Source: Rubripirellula sp.
Lineage (GTDB): Bacteria > Planctomycetota > Planctomycetia > Pirellulales > Pirellulaceae
DNA length: 45,709 bases
Assembly: GCA_029245125.1 (NCBI GenBank)
Contig: JAQWPZ010000002.1
Coordinates: forward strand, 1-45,709
Direction: 5' to 3'
This document shows positions 8,609 to 16,506 of the stretch, piece after piece. Positions within the stretch are counted from its first letter, which is position 1, and every line of letters starts with the position of its first letter. The position numbers and the translations under genes were made by a program. The notes under the pieces were generated by a model that searched no databases, was not told where the DNA came from, and was given only the letters and a program-made list of their open reading frames with translations.

Positions 8609-9610
8609 ATGTCCAAACAAACTGTTTATTTTTCCCGTTTAATTTCCTATTGCCTGATTTCACTGGTCGGCCTGGGGCTCATCACCGCGACCAATTCGGC
8701 CGTCGCCGAGGATTCGGCAGCAGAGGTACGGCTGAATGAAGACCCTGCCGGTTGGACGATTAAACAAGATGGCAAATTGTTCGCCAGCTACCTTTTAGAC
8801 AGCAACGGCAAGCCAATCATTTATCCGCTTCACAGCGCTGATGGTCGCCGCGTAGTCCGCAATTTCCCCATGGTCGAGGGAATCGAATCCGAACGCAATG
8901 ATCATGATCACCATCGCTCGATGTGGCTGACCCACGGTGACGTCAACGGCATCGATTTCTGGTTGGACGATGCCCACTGCGGCAAGATCGTACATCAATT
9001 GGGTCGTGCCGCTGCCACCGAAGATGGAGCCGTCGTCATTCAGACAGAGAACGATTGGCTGGCACCCGATGGTAAACGACTGCTCTCCGATACACGACGT
9101 TTCGAGTTTCGCACCATTGATGGAAGACGAATCATCGATTGCGATTTCTTATTGAAAGCGACTGACGGCGATGTCAACTTTGGCGATACCAAAGAAGGGT
9201 CGTTCGGCATGCGGATCGCCGGCACGATGAAAGTCGATGCAAAACTCGGCGGCAAGGCCACCAATGCCGAAGGCCTGACCGACAAACAAGCCTGGGGAAA
9301 AAAATCGGCTTGGGTCAACTACACCGGCCCAGTCGACGGCCGCCCGGCCGGTATCACGATCCACGATCACCCCTCCAGTTTTCAGCACCCTTGCCGCTGG
9401 CATGTTCGAACCTACGGACTGTTCGCCGCCAATCCATTTGGCGTGCATCACTTCGTCGGTGGCAAGAAAACCGCAGGTGTCGTGTTGAAGGCAGGTGAAT
9501 CAATGCGTCTGAGCTACCGTGTCGTCATTGATGATGCAGAATTTGATTCGAACCAAACAGCCGCGGATTGGAAAGCCTACGCCGACCAAAAGCGGCCGGA
9601 ACTCAATTAG
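8609..9610 (+). CDS. exported DUF6807 (PmoA-like) family protein
   Basis: This 333-residue protein has a signal peptide of about 34 residues (hydrophobic 12-28, cleavage near AVA-ED). The body is typical of planctomycete proteins annotated 'PmoA family' (DUF6807), with a beta-rich fold. A His cluster ERNDHDHHRSMWLTHGDVNG (residues 95-114) and a late GITIHDHPSSFQHPCRWHVR are the most conserved-looking parts and could bind metal. Despite the name there is no reason to infer methane oxidation; members usually sit near sugar-degradation genes. The ATG follows GGAG with an 11-nt spacing. The SDR gene begins 35 bp downstream with a near-identical leader (CTCGGAGAA), so the pair is probably one transcript. 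Confidence 0.9.
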   Translation: MSKQTVYFSRLISYCLISLVGLGLITATNSAVAEDSAAEVRLNEDPAGWTIKQDGKLFASYLLDSNGKPIIYPLHSADGRRVVRNFPMVEGIESERNDHDHHRSMWLTHGDVNGIDFWLDDAHCGKIVHQLGRAAATEDGAVVIQTENDWLAPDGKRLLSDTRRFEFRTIDGRRIIDCDFLLKATDGDVNFGDTKEGSFGMRIAGTMKVDAKLGGKATNAEGLTDKQAWGKKSAWVNYTGPVDGRPAGITIHDHPSSFQHPCRWHVRTYGLFAANPFGVHHFVGGKKTAGVVLKAGESMRLSYRVVIDDAEFDSNQTAADWKAYADQKRPELN

Positions 9611-9645
9611 CAGGTCAAGCTGCTTCTATCCTCGGAGAATCATCG

Positions 9646-10458
9646 ATGCGTTCTGACCCGTTCGATTTATCGGGGCACCGTGGAATGGTCACCGGCGGAA
9701 CCCAGGGCGTTGGCGCCGCCATCGCCATCGCCATGGCGCAAGCGGGTGCTGATCTCTTGCTGTTGGGACTGCAAAATGATGACGCGGCCGCTGACACACT
9801 CGCCCGCTGCCGCGCTCACGGCGTGACTGCAGAATTAGTAACCGCCGATCTCTCACAACCACCCGACAAGTACATCGACCACTTGGTCAGCGAAGCTGAT
9901 CAAGTGATGCCCAACATCGATTTGCTGGTCAATAACGCTGGAACCTATATCGACACACCATTTTTCGAAATGGACTTCCAGCGGTATCTGACAACGATCC
10001 ACTTGAACGTTACAGCTGGCTACTTTTTGACGCAAAAGCTGGCACGCCGCTGGGTCGACCAGGCAGTCAATGGTCGCGTACTGTTCACCGGATCAATCAA
10101 CGGTCAGCTCGCCGAACCAGATCACACCGCTTACGACACCAGCAAGGGCGCGGTGGCAGCCATGGTCCGTTCGCTTTGCGTCACCCTGGCACCTCACAAC
10201 ATTCGAGTCAACGCGATGGCGCCAGGGTTAGTGCGAACCCCTTTGACCGACGTTCTGAACCACGATCCGCGATTGAACAGCTGGATGAAATTACACACGC
10301 CCAACGGGAAAGTCCCTGAACCAGACGTGTGCGGTGGAACGGCGGTCTTCCTGCTTTCCGATGCCGCCGAACACATTCATGGACAAACTCTCATGGTCGA
10401 TGGTGGCATGAGTGCTTGGCAACAGCCTGACGTTCCAGCGGGCTGGAATGCACCTTAG
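9646..10458 (+). CDS. SDR family NAD(P)-dependent oxidoreductase
   Basis: This 270-residue classical short-chain dehydrogenase is of usual length. It shows the cofactor-binding TGGTQGVG (residues 16-23), NNAG (96-99) and the catalytic set S150, Y163, K167 (TAYDTSKGAV). PGLVRTPLT follows the active site. There is no signal peptide, so it is cytoplasmic. ATG 9646 is preceded by CTCGGAGAATCATCG, a good ribosome-binding site, and is preferred to an upstream in-frame start that would overlap the previous gene. The neighbours (DUF6807 upstream, SMP-30 lactonase converging downstream) suggest a sugar or sugar-acid oxidation step; the actual substrate is not determinable. It resembles gluconate 5-dehydrogenase or 3-oxoacyl reductase-like SDRs. 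Confidence 0.93.
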   Translation: MRSDPFDLSGHRGMVTGGTQGVGAAIAIAMAQAGADLLLLGLQNDDAAADTLARCRAHGVTAELVTADLSQPPDKYIDHLVSEADQVMPNIDLLVNNAGTYIDTPFFEMDFQRYLTTIHLNVTAGYFLTQKLARRWVDQAVNGRVLFTGSINGQLAEPDHTAYDTSKGAVAAMVRSLCVTLAPHNIRVNAMAPGLVRTPLTDVLNHDPRLNSWMKLHTPNGKVPEPDVCGGTAVFLLSDAAEHIHGQTLMVDGGMSAWQQPDVPAGWNAP

Positions 10459-10560
10459 CAAAAACCTTTGCGGAGCCCAGCCGATCGACTCAGCCAACCG
10501 CAGCAACGAAAGAAGCTCGAGCAATCAGCTTCAGTCTTGACCTCCAAGCTGATTCCAAAT

Positions 10561-11487
10561 TCAATTCGGAGACAGGCCCGCGATTGGCATACGGATTCGA
10601 TACAGAGCCGATCGGGCGGTGACGTACATCGTTTTGCGATCCTCGCCCCCAAAGGTCACGTTGGCGGGCTGCTGTGGAAAGACAACCAACCCACGATGCT
10701 CTCCCGTTGGCGAGATAATCTCCACCCCAAGATTGGTCGTGATGTAAAGGTTGCCCTCGGTGTCCAACGCCATGCCATCGCCGCCAGTACCACTCTTACC
10801 CGGTGGTTGTTTCAGCTGACATAACGTGCGTCCGTTGGAAAGTTTTCCGGCGCTCACCACGTCATAAACAAGCATCTCTGCTTGGCGGCTGGGAATGACG
10901 TACAACTGCTTACCATCAGGCGACAAGCCGATCCCGTTAGGTGCAGCTAACCCTTCCGTTACCCGAGACACACTGCCACTTTTCGACAGGTAATAAACGG
11001 CTTGAATTTCCTGAGGCAAAGGTGTGGGAGCACGAAACAGAGGATCAGTAAAATAAAGGCCGCCTGTTTTATCTAAGACCAAGTCATTGGGGGCATTGAA
11101 GCGTTTTCCGTCGTACTGATTGACTAACAGTTTTGCCTTTTTTTCCTGCAGGCTGTACGCCACAACCTGCCCATCCATCTGGCAAGCCAAAAGCCTGCCG
11201 TCGGCCGCCACCATCAACCCATTGGCATGTTTCGAATCTGTTGTGAATGCCGTCAGTTGATCATCACGATCTAACCGGTGGATCGTGGTATTCGGAATGT
11301 CAGTGAAGTACAGCGCTCCGGCAGCTGGATCCCAAGCGGGCCCCTCAGTAAATGTAAATCCATCCTTCACCAATTCGAATTCACCAAGCGGCTGTATTTT
11401 TTGGTTTGAATCCTGTGCGAATGCAACAGTGACGATCAGAGTGGATAAGAAGCATCCCACCGAATGAAAACTCGTTTGCACGTTCAT
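10561..11487 (-). CDS. exported SMP-30/gluconolactonase-like protein
   Basis: This 308-residue protein has a signal peptide (about 1-24, ending VAFAQ). A six-bladed propeller of the SMP-30/gluconolaconase/LRE family follows: FTFTEGPAWDPAAGALYFTD (the Glu in TEGPAW is the usual metal ligand), FNAPNDLVLDKTGGLYFTDP (Asn-Asp metal-site motif), GLAAPNGIGLSPDGKQLYVI and GDGMALDTEGNLYITTNLG (second Asp site). These match a divalent-metal lactonase that opens sugar lactones. Export implies a periplasmic sugar lactone as substrate. It converges on the SDR gene, 102 bp apart. The start ATG lacks a Shine-Dalgarno. Family assignment is firm; the exact lactone is not. Confidence 0.93.
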   Translation of the reverse strand: MNVQTSFHSVGCFLSTLIVTVAFAQDSNQKIQPLGEFELVKDGFTFTEGPAWDPAAGALYFTDIPNTTIHRLDRDDQLTAFTTDSKHANGLMVAADGRLLACQMDGQVVAYSLQEKKAKLLVNQYDGKRFNAPNDLVLDKTGGLYFTDPLFRAPTPLPQEIQAVYYLSKSGSVSRVTEGLAAPNGIGLSPDGKQLYVIPSRQAEMLVYDVVSAGKLSNGRTLCQLKQPPGKSGTGGDGMALDTEGNLYITTNLGVEIISPTGEHRGLVVFPQQPANVTFGGEDRKTMYVTARSALYRIRMPIAGLSPN

Positions 11488-11652
11488 CTGATTTCTATCA
11501 ATCTCAGGAAGTAAAAAAACTTGGAAGAATCACGATGCATAGCGAGAGCGCGGCATCGAAAACTGCCGAACGACGACAGAAAACCGGCGAGTCCACAATC
11601 ATCGAATGGATCTAAATCTGGCCCAGATCACCCACAGACCAGAGCTCCCCGC

Positions 11653-13149
11653 TCACATCAAAATATCTTTTCGCAGGCGTGTCAGGTACTCGCAAAGTGG
11701 ACGTGGCTGATGATCGGATCCGATCAAACCGGAATGCGCCATCACGTGCGGATCAGCGTCGCACCAACCATCCCAAACGATTCCATGAACACAGTGTTTG
11801 GCCAACAAGGTTCGAACCAAAGGCCCAGCAATGCGGAGTTGTTCAGCCGCAGGGTCGACACCATCCGGCAGATTCAACAATTCCCCGGTAACGACCGAGT
11901 TGGGATCTGCTGAATGGCCACCGGGAACGGTCAACTGAGCCAGTAAAGGCAATCCAAGTGTTGCCCAACGATCAATCATTTGTCCGAAATCGACGGCTGA
12001 TCGCGGCAGACTCGATGAGGTGGAGTAACCGATCCGAAACTCCAATCCGATCCCGGCCATCCCCAAACCACTGCGAACCAACGCGTCTGCGAAGTGCAAC
12101 GGTGAAATACTATCTCGATGCTGTGCCAGGTATTCACCAAAGGGCTGATCAAATGACATGATCGCTGGCGTGTTCGGATCAGTCCGTCGAACCGTTTGCA
12201 GGATGGCTACCGACAGACGCATCACCTGCTCGTCGTCCAGCCGTAATGGCCCCGGGGTATTCAATCCAGCACCACAGTTCCACAACTGAACCGAGCCACG
12301 AAACTTGGTCACGGTCTTTTCGACGTACTGGGTGACCGCGGACAAGAACGTTTCGAAATTATCCTCCAGCAGATACAGCCATTGCGGGAGCAATTTCTCT
12401 CGAAAATCAATCAGCGGTCCGCCGATGATTCGCATTCCTTGGGAAGCACAAAAACGGATTGAATGCTCGGCCGCCTCGTAGTCGAACTGACCGGAATCGG
12501 TTTCAATTTCCGCCCAATTCAAGCGAACCGATGCGGTATTGAAAGTCTCACTAAATGATCCGCTGAGTGGCGAGGCCGTGGGCGAAGGAGGCATCACCGT
12601 GCCGGCCAACAGCGTGCTGACAGGTTGGCTTTGATCCTTGCGAAAGGCAATCGACTGAGCGGCATAACATTCACCAAGTTCGGTGATCGCTCTCTCCAGC
12701 AGCAAGATCGCGTCGGTCGCATCATGGGATGACGCCTCCAGATCGCCCAAGTGCTGAGCCGCATCTAAAAAACGATTCGTCCCCTCTTCCAGCAGCTGCT
12801 CAAATTCTTCACTCAGTGTCAGGCCCGCACGCTGCCACGCATCGGATTGCACTCGGGCGCGATAACAGCTGCCACGAGCCAATTCCAACATCAAGCAGTA
12901 GGATTCCTCCGGCAGCGGTCGCAAGCTGCAGGTGCTGAGCGTTCGGTAACCAAGGCCCTCTAGCGGGACCGCAATGTAAAGTTTGCCCGAGGACTTAATT
13001 CCGCGGTGAATCGTTAGACGTTCCCCATCGAATCGAATATTCGAGTGCCAAGGCACTCCTTCGATGCCGCAAATATAGGCATCCTGCCAGAGCACCGCGT
13101 CCATCTGGTCGCTGGCCGTGGAGGGCACATCAAAATGGAATTGCCCCAT
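11653..13149 (-). CDS. GH10-fold protein, probably catalytically inactive
   Basis: This 498-residue protein appears to have an N-terminal beta-rich region (residues 1-115) and a helical linker (about 120-170). A TIM-barrel resembling glycoside hydrolase family 10 follows (SVRLNWAEIETDSGQFDYEAA at about 207-227). In GH10 xylanases the acid/base Glu lies in a WDVVNE-type motif and the nucleophile in TELD. The corresponding segments here read LWNCGAGLN (about 289-297) and LLAQLTVPGG (about 402-411), so both glutamates appear absent. No signal peptide is seen. Start MGQFHFDVP (13149) is chosen over an upstream GTG/ATG frame that adds 20 residues. The gene is divergent from purC. Related planctomycete proteins carry the same label of endo-xylanase; binding or regulatory use is my inference. 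Confidence 0.8.
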   Translation of the reverse strand: MGQFHFDVPSTASDQMDAVLWQDAYICGIEGVPWHSNIRFDGERLTIHRGIKSSGKLYIAVPLEGLGYRTLSTCSLRPLPEESYCLMLELARGSCYRARVQSDAWQRAGLTLSEEFEQLLEEGTNRFLDAAQHLGDLEASSHDATDAILLLERAITELGECYAAQSIAFRKDQSQPVSTLLAGTVMPPSPTASPLSGSFSETFNTASVRLNWAEIETDSGQFDYEAAEHSIRFCASQGMRIIGGPLIDFREKLLPQWLYLLEDNFETFLSAVTQYVEKTVTKFRGSVQLWNCGAGLNTPGPLRLDDEQVMRLSVAILQTVRRTDPNTPAIMSFDQPFGEYLAQHRDSISPLHFADALVRSGLGMAGIGLEFRIGYSTSSSLPRSAVDFGQMIDRWATLGLPLLAQLTVPGGHSADPNSVVTGELLNLPDGVDPAAEQLRIAGPLVRTLLAKHCVHGIVWDGWCDADPHVMAHSGLIGSDHQPRPLCEYLTRLRKDILM

Positions 13150-13303
13150 ATCGGCGGGCCGAAACTTATTGGAACGAATGAACTTAAACGTGGTGCCGTG
13201 GCACCACAAAACATCTTTAGAAACCGTATATTAGACGGTCGCCGTCTACCGTGCGACCGTGCCTCACTCGATCCACCAAACTCGTTCTGCAAAATTGACC
13301 GTC

Positions 13304-14215
13304 ATGAACGCGAACGCCGCCGACATTTACCGGTTCGACGATGCTGGAGCATTGCTCGAAACCCATCTTCCTCTGCCGCGACGTAGCGGAAAAGTCCGTG
13401 ATGTCTACGAGATCAACGATTCATTGTTGATTGTCAGCACCGATCGAATCAGTGCGTTCGATTACATAATGCCCTGCGGAATTCGCGAAAAAGGGCATCT
13501 GCTGACCGCGATGAGTCAATTTTGGTTCGAGCGACTAAATGTTCCCCACCACTTAATCGCAACTCAGGTCCCCGCATGCCTGGAATCAGAGTTCGACACG
13601 GCCCCACTGGAAGGACGGGTGATGCTAACGAAGAAAGCATCAGTGGTGCCATTTGAGTGCGTCGTCCGCGGCTACCTCGAGGGAAGCGGGTGGCGTGAAT
13701 ATCAAGCAACGGGAAAAATCTGCGGGAACGAATTGCCAGCCGGGTTGGCTCAATGCGATCCGCTATCCGAGGCAATCTTTACCCCGGCAACCAAGGCCGA
13801 AGAAGGGCACGATGAAAATGTCTCCATCGATCGGATGATCGCCGACATCGGCGAAGAAATGGCATTGAAATTACGAGAGCTCAGCTTGGAAATCTACCGT
13901 TCCGCCAGTCAATACGCGGCGGAACGAGGAATCATCATTGCCGATACAAAATTCGAATTTGGAATCGTCGATGATGGGATCATCCTGATCGATGAAGTCC
14001 TGACACCTGACAGTTCGCGGTTCTGGGCGGCCGACAATTACCAGCCCGGCCGGGCCCAAGTTTCTTTCGACAAACAGTTCCTCCGTGAGTGGCTAACGAC
14101 CTGCGGCTGGGACCAGCAAAGCCCACCACCCAACCTGCCGCCCGAAGTGATCGAGCAAACCCGAGCGAAGTACCAGGAAGCATTCAACCGGCTCACGGCA
14201 CCTGCCGAATCCTGA
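13304..14215 (+). CDS. purC: phosphoribosylaminoimidazole-succinocarboxamide synthase
   Basis: SAICAR synthase catalyses the eighth step of de novo purine synthesis, joining CAIR and aspartate with ATP. The 303-residue length fits the longer form of the family. Motifs are SGKVRDVYEI (28-37, nucleotide-binding strand), DRISAFDYIMPCGIREKG, FECVVRGYLEGSGWREYQ (the aspartate/CAIR region), EAIFTPATKAEEGHDENVS and IIIADTKFEFGIVDDGIILIDEVLTPDSSRFW. All are intact. ATG 13304 is preferred over a GTG 45 bp upstream because homology-like sequence begins shortly after it. It is cytoplasmic. It stands alone rather than in a pur cluster, with a divergent GH10-like gene upstream and a convergent peptidase gene downstream. 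Confidence 0.97.
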   Translation: MNANAADIYRFDDAGALLETHLPLPRRSGKVRDVYEINDSLLIVSTDRISAFDYIMPCGIREKGHLLTAMSQFWFERLNVPHHLIATQVPACLESEFDTAPLEGRVMLTKKASVVPFECVVRGYLEGSGWREYQATGKICGNELPAGLAQCDPLSEAIFTPATKAEEGHDENVSIDRMIADIGEEMALKLRELSLEIYRSASQYAAERGIIIADTKFEFGIVDDGIILIDEVLTPDSSRFWAADNYQPGRAQVSFDKQFLREWLTTCGWDQQSPPPNLPPEVIEQTRAKYQEAFNRLTAPAES

Positions 14216-14242
14216 TTTTGAGGATGCAATGCCGCAGGTATG

Positions 14243-14278
14243 CTGCGACTGCGAGATCAACTGCGACTGCGAGATCCG
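14243..14278. repeat. 18-bp tandem duplication after purC
   Basis: Two adjacent 18-bp copies of ctgcgactgcgagatc plus two variable bases lie 28 bp past the purC stop codon. They are non-coding and part of the window-wide pattern of short intergenic tandem repeats. Confidence 0.85.
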
Positions 14279-14340
14279 CCGTCGAAACAAGCTCAATTTG
14301 TTCGGTACCCCAGAGCGATCAATTACTGGCCAACACGCGA

Positions 14341-14378
14341 CCACGCCTGGGCGTGGGATACGTTCCCCATTGGGGCAC
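14341..14378. terminator. two hairpins between convergent genes
   Basis: The sequence ccacgcctgggcgtgg (14341-14356) folds with a 6-bp perfect stem and a 4-nt loop. It is followed by ccccattgggg (about 14366-14376), a second GC stem. They lie between the convergent purC and peptidase genes. There is no clear U-tract, so intrinsic termination is only a possibility. Confidence 0.4.
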
Positions 14379-14387
14379 GGCTAGCTT

Positions 14388-14424
14388 CTGCACTCAACTG
14401 GCTACTGCACTCAACTGGCTACTG
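14388..14424. repeat. 17-bp tandem repeat reaching a stop codon
   Basis: Two identical 17-bp copies (ctgcactcaactggcta at 14388-14404 and 14405-14421) are followed by a few bases of a third. The last three bases of the second copy are the stop codon (TAG on the minus strand, 14419-14421) of the peptidase gene. Confidence 0.88.
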
Positions 14425-15894
14425 CCCGAATGATTGCGATTCCGCCGCGGTCAACATTTCGTATTGCGTGAGTTTCTCCGGCGCGTCCATTCGTCGCAGA
14501 TTTTCTGCCAGGATCACGTTGTTGGCGGTACGCAAGAATCGCTCGTACTTGACCCGTTTCTCGATCGCATTCAACTCATCTTTTTCAGTCAACTCGCGGT
14601 ACCGGGAAAATTTCGGGTGCCCTTCGATCAAATCGATAAACTCTTCGGCTCTTTCGGTCAGCAGTTCGGTGGCGATCGGATTGAGCGTGTTTGCCAACGC
14701 GGGCCATCGCTTCAATAAATCGCTGCGGATTTCACGCTGCAAACGAGTGCGTTCAGTTTCTGGTGGCCTGCCGCGGCGTCCCTGGCTTGCCTTCCGACTT
14801 GACTCCACGCTTTTCCTTGCCTCCGCCAAACGATCGCTGCCGGTCAGTTCCAACTGCTCCGACATGCCCTCCAATACGGCCCGATCAGATGGTGAAGCCA
14901 ACTCCAACACGGTTTCGTAAGCTTCTTCCTTTCCAAGGAGTTCCAATTCCCCATCGTCATCCTTTCCGGCAAATTTGCTGCTGACTTTCAAGAACTCGCC
15001 CGAAGTTTTAATCGGCAAATCAATCGTGTTCGCGGTCAACAACGTGTAAGCGTGTGCTTCATCAAACGAGACGATGCTATCTTCGTTGTAATCGGGGGTG
15101 TCAATCGGCTCACCGAGTCGATCGACACCTGCGAGCGCTGCCCAGAAAAAGGAGCTGTACTCAACGTAGTCAGCCTCATTGATGTCGGCAGTGCAACCGG
15201 CTGCTGGACGATCGTGAACAGTGGCAAAAAAACCAATACGACTCTGCGAGGAGACACCGTTTTCTGGATCGCCCTGATCAAACATGAATCGCGCGAAACC
15301 GCCCGAGTGACACTGAACCATAACCGTCACCACCGTAACACCCGACTCCAGCTGATCCAACATTTTGACCAGTTCTTTCATCTTGATCGAGGTTCGATCC
15401 CAAGTCGCAATCGTGGTGTTGTAAGGATCTTTACGATCGCTGCTGCGGTTGCCGTGTGCAGTGACATACAAATACAGACGATCGCCCGCCTGCATCTCGC
15501 TGCCGACCTCCTTGAACCAACGCGAGATATTCTCTGGTGACGTCCCATATTTGGCTTCCGCGATTTCGTGGTTGCGATATTGCAGACCAAGATTTCTGCG
15601 GCTCCCAAAAAACTCTGCCATCAACCGGTTGACCTTGGGGACCGATTCACGATCCAAAACCTGCAGGTCGGCCTCACCAGCTTGGCCGTCTGCAAAGAAG
15701 ATGTCATGACGAAATTCATCCTCTTGCGGCTCACCCAGGATTCGTTGAAAGAACATCACATTTCTTTCCAGCGACACCTGGTTGCCGGAAGGCGCATAGC
15801 CGCCACCGATCGTCAGGTAATAGTCCTTCGCCGCACTGTCCGCGGTTACCAAAAACGCCGCCAGCAACGCTAATCCAAAGGTTCGCATGCTCAT
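14419..15894 (-). CDS. exported caspase/legumain-like (clan CD) cysteine peptidase
   Basis: This 491-residue protein has a signal peptide (1-22, ending ADSAA). Residues about 24-300 look like a clan CD peptidase (C13/C14-like). A beta strand ending in a His-Gly pair (RLYLYVTAHGN, H147) is followed by a strand ending in Gln-Cys and a small loop (VTVVTVMVQCHSGGF, C195). That is the expected His-Cys dyad order and spacing. Residues 195-260 contain FFATVHDRPAAGC, similar to the substrate pocket strand. An EF-hand-like or dockerin-like DYNEDSIVSFDEAHAY (about 268-283) could bind calcium. The C-terminal 160 residues are charged and helical, without a recognised domain. Start: first Met, with Met3 possible. 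No substrate can be inferred. It converges on purC. Confidence 0.8.
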   Translation of the reverse strand: MSMRTFGLALLAAFLVTADSAAKDYYLTIGGGYAPSGNQVSLERNVMFFQRILGEPQEDEFRHDIFFADGQAGEADLQVLDRESVPKVNRLMAEFFGSRRNLGLQYRNHEIAEAKYGTSPENISRWFKEVGSEMQAGDRLYLYVTAHGNRSSDRKDPYNTTIATWDRTSIKMKELVKMLDQLESGVTVVTVMVQCHSGGFARFMFDQGDPENGVSSQSRIGFFATVHDRPAAGCTADINEADYVEYSSFFWAALAGVDRLGEPIDTPDYNEDSIVSFDEAHAYTLLTANTIDLPIKTSGEFLKVSSKFAGKDDDGELELLGKEEAYETVLELASPSDRAVLEGMSEQLELTGSDRLAEARKSVESSRKASQGRRGRPPETERTRLQREIRSDLLKRWPALANTLNPIATELLTERAEEFIDLIEGHPKFSRYRELTEKDELNAIEKRVKYERFLRTANNVILAENLRRMDAPEKLTQYEMLTAAESQSFGQ

Positions 15895-16506
15895 CGATCC
15901 CGATCATCCAGAGGAAAAAAACTTGCTCCTGGTGCATTCAACCAGGATAGCGAGGCAGGGGAGTCAACCGAAAAGGAATTTTTCTTATTTTACCATCCCC
16001 CGGCACTCGCAACAGGGAATACCGCTCCTTCTGGCTCCTTGCGAGTTCCGCAAACCGCGATGACTCGCCAACCCCCACGGCTTAGCCAGACTGCACCACT
16101 CGATTAAGCCGCATCTCGCGATTACCACCATCCGGCACACGATTTGCCCCAACAGGCAGGCTGATCTCGCAGCTTCATCAGCACGACCGCGGCACGACAC
16201 CCCACAGGACTCAGGTGATCCCGATGGCTCAAATGATCTGGGGCGGGACTCCAGACGGCTTTCGAATCTTTGCCAGCGTGGCAACGCCACGCTGGCGATC
16301 CAAGGATAACCCGCCCTTCGATGGAGGCCGCTTGATGAATACGAGAACAGACAGAAACAAGCGGAAAACAGCAAGGGAAAGTGGGCGAAAAGCGGGGGCG
16401 TGGAATCAAACGAGAAACGGTGGTCAAACTCCCACCAACATCATCGTGGCCTCGCACCCATAGGCTTCGCGTTCCAGCCGCTAACTCCAACCGACAGGCT
16501 GAACCA
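15895..16506. other. 612-bp intergenic region with a REP-like palindrome
   Basis: This region lies between divergent genes (peptidase on minus, FNR on plus) and so should hold both promoters. I see no credible ORF: translations are rich in Cys, Arg and Ser without domains. A perfect palindrome is at 16272-16296 (separate entry). No tRNA-like structure is visible. The plus strand around 16350-16390 is A/G-rich (agaacagacagaaacaag) and may be the 5' leader of the FNR gene. Confidence 0.6.
16272..16296. repeat. 10-bp perfect inverted repeat (REP-like)
   Basis: GCCAGCGTGG, loop CAACG, CCACGCTGGC gives a 10-bp perfect stem with a 5-nt loop. It lies alone in the intergenic region about 210 bp before the FNR start. 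The compact GC-rich form resembles repetitive extragenic palindromes; whether it recurs in the genome cannot be seen here. It lacks a U-tract, so it is not a classical terminator. Confidence 0.7.

Noticed and set aside
15985..16374. Minus-strand 129-codon ORF in the intergenic region
   Set aside because: Composition is Arg/Ser/Cys-rich without a domain, and the frame runs through the palindrome at 16272.
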